DNA of 35,502 nucleotides from Streptomyces jumonjinensis (GCF_009600885.1 NZ_VCLA01000192.1:235297-270798); one strand, 5' to 3'; positions 1 through 7,073 are shown, counted from the stretch's first letter. Program-made: numbers and translations. Notes: generated by a model not told the origin, from the letters alone.

Positions 1-584
1 AGCCGCTGCTGGACCCGGTCGCGCATGGAGTTCATGGTGAAGCCCAGGGGGTCGATCTTCCCAGGCTGCCACTCCTTGTGGCCGATGACCGAGCGCTCGC
101 TCCAGCCGTGGTGGCGGCAGATCGCCGCCGCCGCCTTCGCGATCGCCTCCTGCTGGACCTCGGGCCAGGGGTCGGCACCATTGCCGAGGTTGATGCACTC
201 GAAGCCGTAGAAGTGGCGGTTGCCGTCGGTGTTGGCCTCGTTGTCGGCGGGCGGCGACTGCTCCGCGATGACCGCGTTCAGGACGTCGTCGTCGCCGAGG
301 CCCGCGTGGTTGGCGCGGCCGTAGCCGACGAGATGGACGGCGCCGTCCTTGGCGATGACGCCGTGGCAGAGCGGTCCGGGCAGATCGCTGCGGCCGTCGC
401 GGCAGAGCGCCACGCTGTTCGCGGTGCCCTTGGTGACGGTGTGATGGATCATCACGCCGTGCACCGGGCCCCACGCGCCCACGTGGTTGCGGTTGTGGGT
501 GCGCCAGCTGCCGACTTCGACGACCGTCAGGCCCTCGTCGCGCAGTGCGCTGAGGAAGTTGTTCGCGGACATGGGTGAGGACAT
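1..584 (-). CDS. N-acetylmuramoyl-L-alanine amidase (Amidase_2/PGRP fold), 3'-truncated by window edge
   Basis: Reading the minus strand from an ATG at 584 gives an uninterrupted frame to the window edge, so the C-terminus is missing. An AGGAG motif lies 6 nt before this ATG; a second ATG four codons in (572) is less well placed. The protein has MIHHTVT about 50 residues in and GHKEWQPGKIDP near residue 175. In Amidase_2 (zinc amidases that cut the lactyl-peptide bond of peptidoglycan) these segments supply the zinc-binding His residues and the metal-binding Asp. No signal peptide is visible, so it may be released by lysis or a non-Sec route, or be an endolysin-like enzyme. Related Streptomyces proteins often carry a C-terminal peptidoglycan-binding domain, which would lie outside the window. 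It is transcribed away from the encapsulin gene. Confidence 0.85.
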   Translation of the reverse strand, partial: MSSPMSANNFLSALRDEGLTVVEVGSWRTHNRNHVGAWGPVHGVMIHHTVTKGTANSVALCRDGRSDLPGPLCHGVIAKDGAVHLVGYGRANHAGLGDDDVLNAVIAEQSPPADNEANTDGNRHFYGFECINLGNGADPWPEVQQEAIAKAAAAICRHHGWSERSVIGHKEWQPGKIDPLGFTMNSMRDRVQQR

Positions 585-612
585 GAGCGGCTCCTGGAGG
601 TGTGGGCAGTGT

Positions 613-629
613 GTACGGAATATCCGTAC
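613..629. promoter_or_regulatory. Palindrome upstream of the amidase gene (possible operator)
   Basis: GTACGGA and TCCGTAC form a perfect 7-bp inverted repeat with a 3-nt centre, starting 29 bp upstream of the amidase ATG. The position suits an operator or a 5'-UTR hairpin. No regulator is identified. Confidence 0.35.
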
Positions 630-739
630 CTGTTGCGATTACTGCTTCTACTCCAACTTCGTTTCCGGAGCCATGCGTTCGGTTTGTGTGCGAGCCGATT
701 CAGTCATCTCACCTGCGGAACCGTGAAAATCGGATCAGC

Positions 740-759
740 CTTCCCCGTTGGCGGGGAAG
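740..759. terminator. Hairpin in the divergent amidase/encapsulin intergenic region
   Basis: CTTCCCCG and CGGGGAAG form a perfect 8-bp stem around TTGG. The hairpin lies 115 bp before the encapsulin start and 155 bp before the amidase start. In a divergent region it cannot be a normal end-of-gene terminator. It may be a leader hairpin or a transcription insulator. Confidence 0.35.
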
Positions 760-835
760 TAGTCCCATCCATTTGTGTAATAGTGCTAAGACTCTCCGTG
801 CTGAAAGGCTTCTCTCGCGGGTCGGCGACGAACAG

Positions 836-851
836 TTGACCTGTTGGTCAA
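836..851. promoter_or_regulatory. Inverted repeat TTGACC-N4-GGTCAA just upstream of the encapsulin gene
   Basis: A perfect 6-bp inverted repeat with a 4-nt spacer ends 23 bp before the encapsulin ATG, immediately before its ribosome binding site. It is well placed to act as a repressor operator. The first arm also resembles a -35 hexamer, but no matching -10 was found at normal spacing before the gene. Confidence 0.35.
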
Positions 852-874
852 ACGCATGATCGAGAGGAAGTCCT

Positions 875-2296
875 ATGTCGGTTGGTTCGGTTGGCGCTGT
901 CGGCGACGAGGCCGGTGAGCGGCAGTTGTCACAGCAGAGCCTCGGCACCGCGGCCGCGCGCAACCTCGCGACCACCACCAAGTCGGTCCCGCAGATGCAG
1001 GAGATCACCTCGCGGTGGCTGCTGCGCATGCTGCCGTGGGTGCAGGTGCAGGGCGGCACCTACCGGGTGAACCGCCGCCTGACCTACGCGGTCGGGGACG
1101 GCCGGGTCACCTTCGTCCAGACCGGCGACCGGGTGTCGGTCATCCCCGCCGAACTGGGCGAGCTGCCCGCCCTGCGGGGGTACGGCGACGAGGAGGCCCT
1201 CTCGGAGCTGGCGAGCCGCTGCACCCAGCAGGAGTACACGGCCGGACAGGTGCTCGCCCAGGCGGGCGACCCGGCGGACCGGGTCATCCTGCTGGCCCAC
1301 GGCAGGGTGGAGCAGATCGGCGCCGGTCCCTACGGGGACGAGGCCGTGGTCAACGTCCTGGCCGACGGGTCCTATCTCGGCGAGGACTCGATCGTCGACG
1401 CCGACGCCACCTGGCAGCACACCACCCGCGCCGCGACGGCCTGTACGGTCCTCGTGCTGACCAGGGCCGATGTGCTGAACCTCGCGGAGCGCGCCGAATC
1501 GCTGCACGCGCATCTGGCGGGGGTGGCGGCCCTGCCGCGCCAGCGCACCAACAAGTACGGAGAGGCGGCGATCGACCTCTCAGCGGGCCATGTAGGCGAG
1601 GCCGTCGTCCCGCACACCTTCGTCGACTACGAACTCTCCCCGCGCGAGTACGAACTGAGCGTCGCCCAGACCGTGCTGAAGGTCCACAGCCGGGTCGCCG
1701 ACCTCTACAACCAGCCGATGAACCAGACCGAGCAGCAGCTGCGGCTCACGGTCGAGGCGCTGCGGGAGCGCCAGGAGGACGAGCTGATCAACAACCGGGA
1801 GTTCGGGCTCCTGGCCAACTGCGACTACGGGCAGCGCCTCCAGCCGCACGACGGCGCCCCGACCCCCGACGACATGGACGAGCTGCTCTCCCGGCGGCGC
1901 GGCTCCAAGCTGTTCCTCGCCCACCCGAGAGCGATCGCCGCCTTCGGCCGCGAGTGCAACCGGCGCGGGCTGGTCCCCGACAGCGTGGACGTCGGCGGCA
2001 GCCATGTCCCCGCCTGGCGCGGAGTGCCGATCTTCCCGTGCAACAAGATCCCGATCTCCGAGGCCCGGACGACCTCCGTCATCTGCATGCGTACGGGCGA
2101 GTCGGAGCAGGGCGTCGTCGGCCTTCAGCAGTCCGGGATCCCGGATGAGATCGAGCCGAGCCTCTCGGTGCGGTTCATGGGGATCGACGAGCAGGCGATC
2201 ATCTCCTATCTCGTCACGGCGTACTACTCGGCCGCGGTGCTGGTCCCCGACGCGCTCGGAATCCTGGAGAACGTCGAGGTGAGCCGCTGGGGCTGA
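875..2296 (+). CDS. Family 2B encapsulin nanocompartment shell protein with embedded cyclic-nucleotide-binding-like domain
   Basis: This 473-residue protein has three parts. Residues 1-100 form an N-terminal arm with the ITSRWLLRMLPWV segment and a TYRVNRRLTY strand. Residues about 100-215 form a CRP-like cyclic-nucleotide-binding domain. Residues about 225-473 look like the HK97 capsid fold (TFVDYELSPREYELSVAQTV; SVRFMGIDEQAIISYLVTAYYS). An insertion of this kind between the arm/E-loop and the capsid core defines family 2B encapsulins, self-assembling icosahedral shells that enclose an enzyme. In the phosphate-binding cassette LGED is kept, but the usual Arg-Ser-Ala is replaced by residues around WQH (about 180-182), so cAMP binding is doubtful (inference). 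The start is supported by GAGAGGAAG just upstream of ATG. The downstream polyprenyl synthase is the predicted cargo. Confidence 0.9.
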   Translation: MSVGSVGAVGDEAGERQLSQQSLGTAAARNLATTTKSVPQMQEITSRWLLRMLPWVQVQGGTYRVNRRLTYAVGDGRVTFVQTGDRVSVIPAELGELPALRGYGDEEALSELASRCTQQEYTAGQVLAQAGDPADRVILLAHGRVEQIGAGPYGDEAVVNVLADGSYLGEDSIVDADATWQHTTRAATACTVLVLTRADVLNLAERAESLHAHLAGVAALPRQRTNKYGEAAIDLSAGHVGEAVVPHTFVDYELSPREYELSVAQTVLKVHSRVADLYNQPMNQTEQQLRLTVEALRERQEDELINNREFGLLANCDYGQRLQPHDGAPTPDDMDELLSRRRGSKLFLAHPRAIAAFGRECNRRGLVPDSVDVGGSHVPAWRGVPIFPCNKIPISEARTTSVICMRTGESEQGVVGLQQSGIPDEIEPSLSVRFMGIDEQAIISYLVTAYYSAAVLVPDALGILENVEVSRWG

Positions 2297-2315
2297 GCGC
2301 CCCGGGCACTGAGCC

Positions 2316-2392
2316 GCCCGGTACCGGGCCGGGGCGGCGTCCCCGGCTCCGGACCGGCCCCGGCGCGGGTCCGGCGCTGCCGGGCCCGCGCC
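2316..2392 (+). terminator. Two strong hairpins between shell and cargo genes (possible attenuator)
   Basis: The 163-nt gap between shell stop and cargo start holds a 14-bp perfect palindrome (2316-2329, GCCCGGTACCGGGC). It also holds a longer hairpin at 2362-2392: GGCGCGGG-T-CCGGC pairs with GCCGG-G-CCCGCGCC around a 3-nt loop. No T-run follows, which is normal for Streptomyces terminators. Placement inside the two-gene unit suggests partial termination or mRNA protection, so that shell subunits outnumber cargo (inference). Confidence 0.5.
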
Positions 2393-2459
2393 GCCGGGCC
2401 TGTGAGCCCGGTTCCACGCCGGCCGCTCCCGCGCCGGATCCTCGGGAAAGGACCAGCAG

Positions 2460-3497
2460 TTGACCATGTCGGAGGCCGTCGAGGGGCATGAGGCGCTCGC
2501 CCTTCTGGAGCGGGCCCGGGAATCAGTCGACCCCCTGCTGAGGGAGACCGTCGAGACCCTGCCCCTCTCGCTGCGCGGGATCGCGAAGTACCACTTCGGC
2601 TGGGAGAGCGCCGATGGCGCCCCGGCCGCCGCCGCCGCGGGCAAGGCCATCAGGCCCGCGCTGGTCCTGGCCTCGGCGCGCGCCCTGGGCGGAGATCCCG
2701 GGCAGGCGCTCCGGGCCGCCGTCGCGGTGGAGCTGATCCATAACTTCACCCTGCTGCACGACGACGTCATCGACGAGGACCCCACCCGAAGACACCGCCC
2801 CACCGCCTGGACCGTCTTCGGCGCCCCGGGGGCCATCATCGCCGGGGACGCGCTCCAGGCCCTCGCGGTGCGGATGCTCTCCGAGGACGCGCACCCCGCC
2901 GCCCGGGCGGCCTCCGAGCGGCTCGCCGCCTGTGTGATCGAGCTGTGCGAGGGACAGCAGGCGGACTGCGCCTTCGAGGAGCGCGGCCCCTATGAGGTCT
3001 CCCTCGACGAATGTCTGGCCATGGCGACCGCCAAGACCGGGGCGCTGCTGGGCTGCGCCTGTGCGATCGGCGCGCTCTACGCGGGGGCCGGGGCGGAGCG
3101 GACCGCCGCTCTGGACGCCTTCGGGCGGGAGGCCGGACTCGCCTTCCAGCTCATCGACGATCTGATCGGGATCTGGGGAGACCCGGGGCGTACGGGGAAA
3201 CCGGCCGGCGCGGATCTCGTCGCGCACAAGAAGTCGCTGCCGGTGGTGGCGGCGCTGGCCTCGGGGACCCCGGCCGGAGCCGAGCTGGCCGAGCTGTACC
3301 GGGGGCCCATGACCGGGGCGGCGGTGAGCCGGGCCGCCGACGCCGTGGAGCGGGCCGGCGGGCGGGACTGGGCGCAGCTCCAGGCGTCGGACCGGATGGC
3401 GGCGGCCGTGCAGGAGCTGTCGCGGGCCGTGCCGGACCCGGGGGCGGCGGGAGAGCTGCTGATCCTGGCGGAGTTCGTCACCCGCCGTACCCGCTGA
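2460..3497 (+). CDS. Polyprenyl synthase, predicted encapsulin cargo (family 2 polyprenyl transferase type)
   Basis: This 345-residue all-helical trans-isoprenyl diphosphate synthase condenses isopentenyl diphosphate with an allylic diphosphate. GKAIRPAL (61-68) supplies substrate-binding Lys/Arg. The first Asp-rich motif is DDVID (101-105) and the second is DDLIG (234-238), with Gly in place of the final Asp. TTG at 2460 is chosen because GGGAAAGGA ends 7 nt before it; ATG at 2466 would leave 13 nt. An in-frame stop at 2403 and the lack of other starts rule out a longer N-terminus. Only about 12 residues precede the first helix, although family 2 cargos with known loading use long disordered N-terminal tails. 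Its position after a 2B shell gene marks it as likely cargo. The product chain length cannot be read from sequence. Confidence 0.88.
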   Translation: MTMSEAVEGHEALALLERARESVDPLLRETVETLPLSLRGIAKYHFGWESADGAPAAAAAGKAIRPALVLASARALGGDPGQALRAAVAVELIHNFTLLHDDVIDEDPTRRHRPTAWTVFGAPGAIIAGDALQALAVRMLSEDAHPAARAASERLAACVIELCEGQQADCAFEERGPYEVSLDECLAMATAKTGALLGCACAIGALYAGAGAERTAALDAFGREAGLAFQLIDDLIGIWGDPGRTGKPAGADLVAHKKSLPVVAALASGTPAGAELAELYRGPMTGAAVSRAADAVERAGGRDWAQLQASDRMAAAVQELSRAVPDPGAAGELLILAEFVTRRTR

Positions 3498-3587
3498 GCG
3501 CACGGCACCCGCTGAGCGCGCCGCACCCGCCGGGGCCTGGGGTGGCCGCGGGGCCGCCCGCCCGCACCCGGGGTGGCCGCGGGGCCG
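3489..3587. repeat. Short direct repeats downstream of the polyprenyl synthase (in gene-free 3498-3840)
   Basis: Two repeat pairs are visible. ACCCGCTGAGCGC (13 bp) occurs at 3489-3501 and 3507-3519; the first copy contains the cargo stop codon. An 18-bp repeat beginning GGGGTGGCCGCGG occurs at 3539-3556 and 3570-3587, a 31-bp period. The rest of 3498-3840 shows no convincing gene, only the regulatory repeats described at 3730-3799. Confidence 0.7.
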
Positions 3588-3729
3588 TCAGCTGGGTGTG
3601 CCGTGCCCCTGGAGTCGCTTCTCCCGGGGAGACTCCCCGGCCGTCCCCGGGTGCCGACGCGACCTCCCGTGCCGTGCTCGCGGGGCTCCCGGGGCCGTTC
3701 TCCGTATCCGTTCTCCGCATGGCCGCCGG

Positions 3730-3799
3730 TATCCCTTGATCCGCGCCGATATCCCTTGTCAAACCACTACGGATGGAGCACTATACGCGGAGTGGTTTG
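3730..3799 (+). promoter_or_regulatory. Repeat-rich control region upstream of the RibD-like gene
   Basis: TATCCCTTG occurs twice (3730-3738 and 3750-3758), 20 bp apart. A perfect 9-bp inverted repeat CAAACCACT / AGTGGTTTG lies at 3760-3768 and 3791-3799. Its arms extend to 13 bp with two mismatches, centre-to-centre about 31 bp. Between them are TTGTCA (3756-3761) and CTATAC (3781-3786), promoter-like hexamers 19 bp apart. The arms flank the likely -10, as a two-site or looping operator would. Confidence 0.5.
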
Positions 3800-3840
3800 G
3801 CCCGGAACGCTTTCGCGCCGGGCGGCCATCCCCTCATCTC

Positions 3841-4440
3841 ATGACGGACAGGACCGGTTTGCGCAAGCTCAGCTATTTCGTCGCGGCGTCCATCGACGGC
3901 TTCATCGGAGCCCCCTCCGGCGACGCGGATTTCTTCCTCCCCTTTGTGACCGGGGATTTTCTCGACTACCTCAGGGATGAAGCCGCTGAGGTCCTGCCGA
4001 CGGCCGCCCGCCGGGCGTTCGGCGTCGACGAGCGGGCCACCGTCGAGTACGACGCGGTGATCCAGGGCCGCGCCAGCTATCAGATCGCGCTGGACGCCGG
4101 GATCACCAGCCCCTACGCCCATCTGCGGGAGTATGTGGCCTCCCGCAGCATCACCGAGTCCCCCGACCCGAATGTGGAGATCGTCTCCGGTGATCTCGTG
4201 GCCGCGGTCAGGGAGCTCAAGCGGCAGGAGGGCCTCGGCATCTACCTCTGCGGGGGCGCCGACCTCGCGGGACAGCTGAAGGACGAGGTGGACGAGCTGG
4301 TCATCAAGACCTATCCGGTCGTCCTCGGCTCGGGAATGCCCATGTTCGGCGCGGACTTCGGGGTGGACGCGTTCACCCTCGCCTCGGTGCGCTCCTTCGA
4401 CAACGGGGTGCTGGTGCGCACCTACCGCAGAGAGCGCTGA
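3841..4440 (+). CDS. Dihydrofolate reductase-like protein (RibD C-terminal domain family)
   Basis: The 199-residue product matches the small RibD_C/DHFR-like reductases. LRKLSYFVAASIDGFIGAPSGDADF at the N-terminus is their hallmark opening strand and loop, GIYLCGGADLAGQL (about residue 138) is the nucleotide-binding Gly-Gly segment, and VVLGSGMPMFG is the C-terminal signature. The family uses NADPH to reduce pterin- or pyrimidine-like compounds, but stand-alone members rarely have known substrates. The frame is open far upstream; ATG at 3841 (MTDRTGLRK) is chosen because the domain begins there. No clear Shine-Dalgarno precedes it. A repeat-rich promoter region lies about 45-80 bp upstream. 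It is transcribed alone. Confidence 0.85.
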   Translation: MTDRTGLRKLSYFVAASIDGFIGAPSGDADFFLPFVTGDFLDYLRDEAAEVLPTAARRAFGVDERATVEYDAVIQGRASYQIALDAGITSPYAHLREYVASRSITESPDPNVEIVSGDLVAAVRELKRQEGLGIYLCGGADLAGQLKDEVDELVIKTYPVVLGSGMPMFGADFGVDAFTLASVRSFDNGVLVRTYRRER

Positions 4441-4470
4441 GCGACGGCTGCCGGGCCGCCCGGGCCGCCG

Positions 4471-4476
4471 TACCCT
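4471..4476 (+). promoter_or_regulatory. -10 element for a leaderless transcript of the 4483 gene
   Basis: TACCCT ends 6 nt before the ATG, the spacing expected if transcription starts at the ATG itself. The GGAG in between is too close to act as a normal ribosome binding site. Confidence 0.5.
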
Positions 4477-4482
4477 GGAGAT

Positions 4483-4707
4483 ATGGGCAGCGAACGACGC
4501 CGGACCGAGCGCCGCCCGCAGGACGGGCAGCGGTGCCCGGCCTGCGGACAGCCCGTCGGTACGGTCATCAGCCGGCGTAAGACTCTCGGGGCGTTCGTCC
4601 CCTCCTGGGGACCGGGGCCCTGCCGTAATCCCGACTGCGCCGAGTCCACCGTGCGGCGGGCGGAGCGCCCCGGCGGCGGGCCGGGCCGGGCCGTCGGCGC
4701 CGTATGA
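4483..4707 (+). CDS. Small zinc-ribbon-like protein of unknown function
   Basis: A 74-residue basic protein has two cysteine pairs, CPAC (about 18-21) and CRNPDC (about 46-51), about 25 residues apart. This is the arrangement of a one-zinc ribbon. Between them, the RRKTLGAFVPSWGPG stretch looks structured rather than random. The Arg-rich N-terminus (GSERRRTERR) and Gly/Arg-rich tail may bind nucleic acid, but no function can be assigned. I recall very similar short proteins in other Streptomyces. The start is supported by a leaderless-type -10. Confidence 0.72.
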   Translation: MGSERRRTERRPQDGQRCPACGQPVGTVISRRKTLGAFVPSWGPGPCRNPDCAESTVRRAERPGGGPGRAVGAV

Positions 4708-4743
4708 GCCATCCCTGCTGTTCAGCGGAGGGCTCGGTAGCGC

Positions 4744-4749
4744 TACAGT
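4744..4749 (+). promoter_or_regulatory. -10 element for a leaderless transcript of the 4757 gene
   Basis: TACAGT is followed by 7 nt and then ATG. No Shine-Dalgarno is present, so the transcript probably starts at or next to the ATG. Confidence 0.5.
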
Positions 4750-4756
4750 CCGCGCC

Positions 4757-5197
4757 ATGTCATCGGAGTCGACTGAAGTCTGGGCGGGCTGGTACCGCGA
4801 CCGACGTGGCGCGGAAGCGGTCACGATCGCGGCGCACGGACGGCAACTGCGCACGCGTATCAGGGGTGTTGAGTACGAAGGGGCGGCATTGGCCGCCCTG
4901 GAGGCCGTAGGAGCGGAGGGCGTTCTGTCGTCCTGCGTACTGGAATGGGACATACCGCTCCCCGTCCACGCGGACGGCACGGCGGAGCGGGCCACCCTCA
5001 GCTGTCTGCTGACCCTCGGCGAACTGAGGCCCGAGGGGTCACTCGATCGGGCGGACCTCAGTCTCACCCTGCATTACGGCGGGGCGGCCTATGAGTCCGG
5101 GATCGCGGGGAGCGACTTCGACAGTGCGCTCGACCGCATCCAGAAACAGCTCCCGTACGGCGCCGAGCTGGGGACGCTCGCCTCCACGGCCGGCTGA
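4757..5197 (+). CDS. Conserved Streptomyces hypothetical protein (DUF6304-like)
   Basis: The 146-residue soluble protein starts EVWAGWYRDRRGAEAVTIAAHGRQLRTRIRGVEYEG, which I associate with DUF6304, an actinobacterial family of unknown function; the assignment is from memory. Alternating short strands and an acidic, low-cysteine composition suggest a compact alpha/beta protein. There are no membrane segments or signal peptide. It appears to be transcribed alone from a leaderless promoter, and ends at a strong hairpin shared with the converging snpA gene. Confidence 0.75.
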   Translation: MSSESTEVWAGWYRDRRGAEAVTIAAHGRQLRTRIRGVEYEGAALAALEAVGAEGVLSSCVLEWDIPLPVHADGTAERATLSCLLTLGELRPEGSLDRADLSLTLHYGGAAYESGIAGSDFDSALDRIQKQLPYGAELGTLASTAG

Positions 5198-5220
5198 ACG
5201 GCGTCCGCGGGTCCAGCGCG

Positions 5221-5262
5221 CGAGGGGCGTTCGCCGCCGGAGCCGGCGGGGAACGCCCCTCG
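5221..5262. terminator. Bidirectional terminator between the 4757 gene and snpA
   Basis: CGAGGGGCGTTC (5221-5232) pairs perfectly with 5251-5262. Inside, CCGCCGG pairs with CCGGCGG around AG. Only one mismatch interrupts a stem of about 20 bp. It sits between convergent genes. Confidence 0.9.
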
Positions 5263-5285
5263 GGGTCAGGGAGTCGTGCGGAGCG

Positions 5286-5936
5286 TCAGGAGACGCTCTT
5301 CATCGCCGAGGCCAGGCCGTTGAGCCAGAGGGCGTTCACCCGGGCGCGCTCGGCCGCGTTGGGGGTGTCGTTCTGGCAGGACGTGCCGGGGCCGCCGCCG
5401 GACATCAACTCGCTGCACGGGCCGCGGTAGTTGTCCGGCAGACCGAGCACATGCCCGGTCTCATGGGCGGTGACGCGGTTGGAGTTGTAGATCTGGTTCT
5501 GCCGGTAGTCGAGGAAGATATAGCCCCGGCCGTGTCCGTCCGTGCTCGCGTACGAGCCGCGGGAGTCATTGCCCTCGTAGTAGCGGAAGCTCGGGTTGGC
5601 CCCTTCCTGGAGCCGCACATTGGTGACCGTGCTGTTCCAGACCTGGGTGCTGCGGGCTATCTGGGAGCGGAAGGAGGGCGCGTTGGCGGTGCTGTAGTTC
5701 ACCGTCACCACCCGCGCGCCCGGGTTGGCGGCCCGCTTCTCGGCGACCGACTTCAGCACGGCCGCGAAGAACGCCTTGGTGGCCGCGGCGTCCTCGGCGG
5801 ATCCTTCGTAGGCGACATGAGAGGCGATCGCTGCGGGGGAGGCGGACGTCGCGGCGGCGGAGGCGGGCACGGCTCCGAGCGCGGCGGCGAGGGCGACGCC
5901 GAGGGCAGCGGAGAGAACCGTTCTGGGGTGACGCAT
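5286..5936 (-). CDS. snpA: Snapalysin-type secreted zinc metalloprotease
   Basis: A 216-residue preproprotein opens with a Sec signal peptide (MRHPRTVLSAALGVALAAALGAV..., likely cut around ASA). A short propeptide precedes the catalytic domain. HETGHVLGLPD (158-168) is the HExxHxxGxxD zinc site of snapalysins (MEROPS M7), small neutral proteases secreted by Streptomyces. Two cysteines (GPCSEL and GTSCQ) probably form the family disulfide. AGGAG lies 6 nt upstream of ATG at 5936. The gene is divergent from a LysR-type regulator that by family precedent activates it. Length is normal and no defects are seen. Confidence 0.95.
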   Translation of the reverse strand: MRHPRTVLSAALGVALAAALGAVPASAAATSASPAAIASHVAYEGSAEDAAATKAFFAAVLKSVAEKRAANPGARVVTVNYSTANAPSFRSQIARSTQVWNSTVTNVRLQEGANPSFRYYEGNDSRGSYASTDGHGRGYIFLDYRQNQIYNSNRVTAHETGHVLGLPDNYRGPCSELMSGGGPGTSCQNDTPNAAERARVNALWLNGLASAMKSVS

Positions 5937-6004
5937 GGGGGGCTCCTACTCGTCCGTCAAACGGATTCGGTACGGCGAGTTTCGGGCAGACCACCCCGCC
6001 CGGG

Positions 6005-6107
6005 GATGATGCCAACGTGCGATAACACCAGAGAATCATCATGTCCATGACCGTCCGTTCTGCCCCGTCCTGTGGCTCTGGTGTGCGCCTTGAGCCGGAC
6101 CTACGCT
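6005..6107. promoter_or_regulatory. snpA/snpR divergent control region
   Basis: Two inverted repeats are present. GATGAT (6005-6010) pairs with ATCATC (6035-6040). ACACCAGAG (6025-6033) pairs with CTCTGGTGT (6076-6084). LysR-type activators of snapalysin genes are known to bind repeated T-N11-A sites in this region, and either repeat could be part of such a site. TACGCT at 6102-6107 lies 6 nt before the snpR ATG and fits a leaderless start. Confidence 0.5.
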
Positions 6108-6113
6108 CGCCTC

Positions 6114-7073
6114 ATGGAGCTTGAGGTGAGGCACCTCCGCGCCCTGTGCGCCATCGCGGACACCGGCAGCCTGCACAAAGCGGCGAGGCGGCTGGGCGTC
6201 AGCCAGCCCTCGCTCACCACCCAGCTGAGGAGGATCGAGAACTCCCTCGGCGCGGAGCTCTTCTGGCGCGAGCGCTCCGGCTGCCGGCCGACCCCGGTGG
6301 GCCGGGCGCTGCTGACCCGGGCCCGCCCGCTGGTGGCCGAGATGACCGCCCTGGTGGTCGAGGCCAAGGCGGCTGCGGCGGGCTCCGGCGGATCCCGGCT
6401 CCGCATCGGCTCCACCGCCAGCCGCGCGCTGCCCGGCTGGCTCGGCAGACTGCGCAGACGGCTGCCCGGCGCCGATATCTCGCTGCATATGGACGTCTCG
6501 GCGAACGCCCTGCTGAGAATGGTCGCGGCGGGCCAGCGCGACGTGGTCTTCGTCCATGAGGTGGAGGGCTCTCCGCTCCGGGTCCCCGAGGGCCTCGCCG
6601 TACGCGTGCTGATCGAGCGCGAACCGCAGTTCGTCTCCCTCGCCCGCGGCCATCCGGCCGCGACCGCCCCCGTCGTGGAACTCGCCGATCTGGCCGGCGA
6701 CCGCTGGATCGTCGACCCCACGGTGGACGGCGAATGGGACGGACTGCGCAGGGTGCTGGCCGCCGCCGGGCTCAACCCGTCCGTACTGCACGGGGATTAC
6801 CACACCGCAGCCGCCCTGGTCGCGGCCGGCGAGGCGGTCGCCCCCTGCCAGCCGACCTCCCGCCCGCGCGAGGACATGGCGGTCCGCCCACTGCGGGGCG
6901 ACCCGCTCGCGGTGCGGCTGCTGCTGTGCTCCCCGCCGGGAACGGAGGAGGTGCACCAGGAGGTGTACGAGGATCTGGCGGCGGCCTACCGGGAGGTGGC
7001 CTCGGAGGCCGCCGCGTACCGCCAGTGGCTGCTGCGGCACAAGAGCCCACTGCTGACGGGGGCGGCGGCCTGA
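6114..7073 (+). CDS. snpR: LysR-family activator of snapalysin
   Basis: A 319-residue LysR regulator: an N-terminal winged helix-turn-helix (RHLRALCAIADTGSLHKAARRLGVSQPSLTTQLRRIE, residues 4-40), a linker helix, and a periplasmic-binding-protein-like effector domain (about 90-300). The frame is open upstream to 6072, but ATG at 6114 gives the canonical family start MELEVRHLRAL and has a TANNNT box 6 nt before it. In Streptomyces, divergent regulators in this arrangement activate snpA/mprA. Part of its N-terminal control DNA is shared with snpA, so autoregulation is likely. The effector ligand is unknown. Confidence 0.93.
   Translation: MELEVRHLRALCAIADTGSLHKAARRLGVSQPSLTTQLRRIENSLGAELFWRERSGCRPTPVGRALLTRARPLVAEMTALVVEAKAAAAGSGGSRLRIGSTASRALPGWLGRLRRRLPGADISLHMDVSANALLRMVAAGQRDVVFVHEVEGSPLRVPEGLAVRVLIEREPQFVSLARGHPAATAPVVELADLAGDRWIVDPTVDGEWDGLRRVLAAAGLNPSVLHGDYHTAAALVAAGEAVAPCQPTSRPREDMAVRPLRGDPLAVRLLLCSPPGTEEVHQEVYEDLAAAYREVASEAAAYRQWLLRHKSPLLTGAAA

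Noticed and set aside
2460..3497. Assigning a specific product (geranyl-, farnesyl- or geranylgeranyl diphosphate)
   Set aside because: Chain length depends on residues around the first Asp-rich motif that cannot be judged reliably without a structural alignment.
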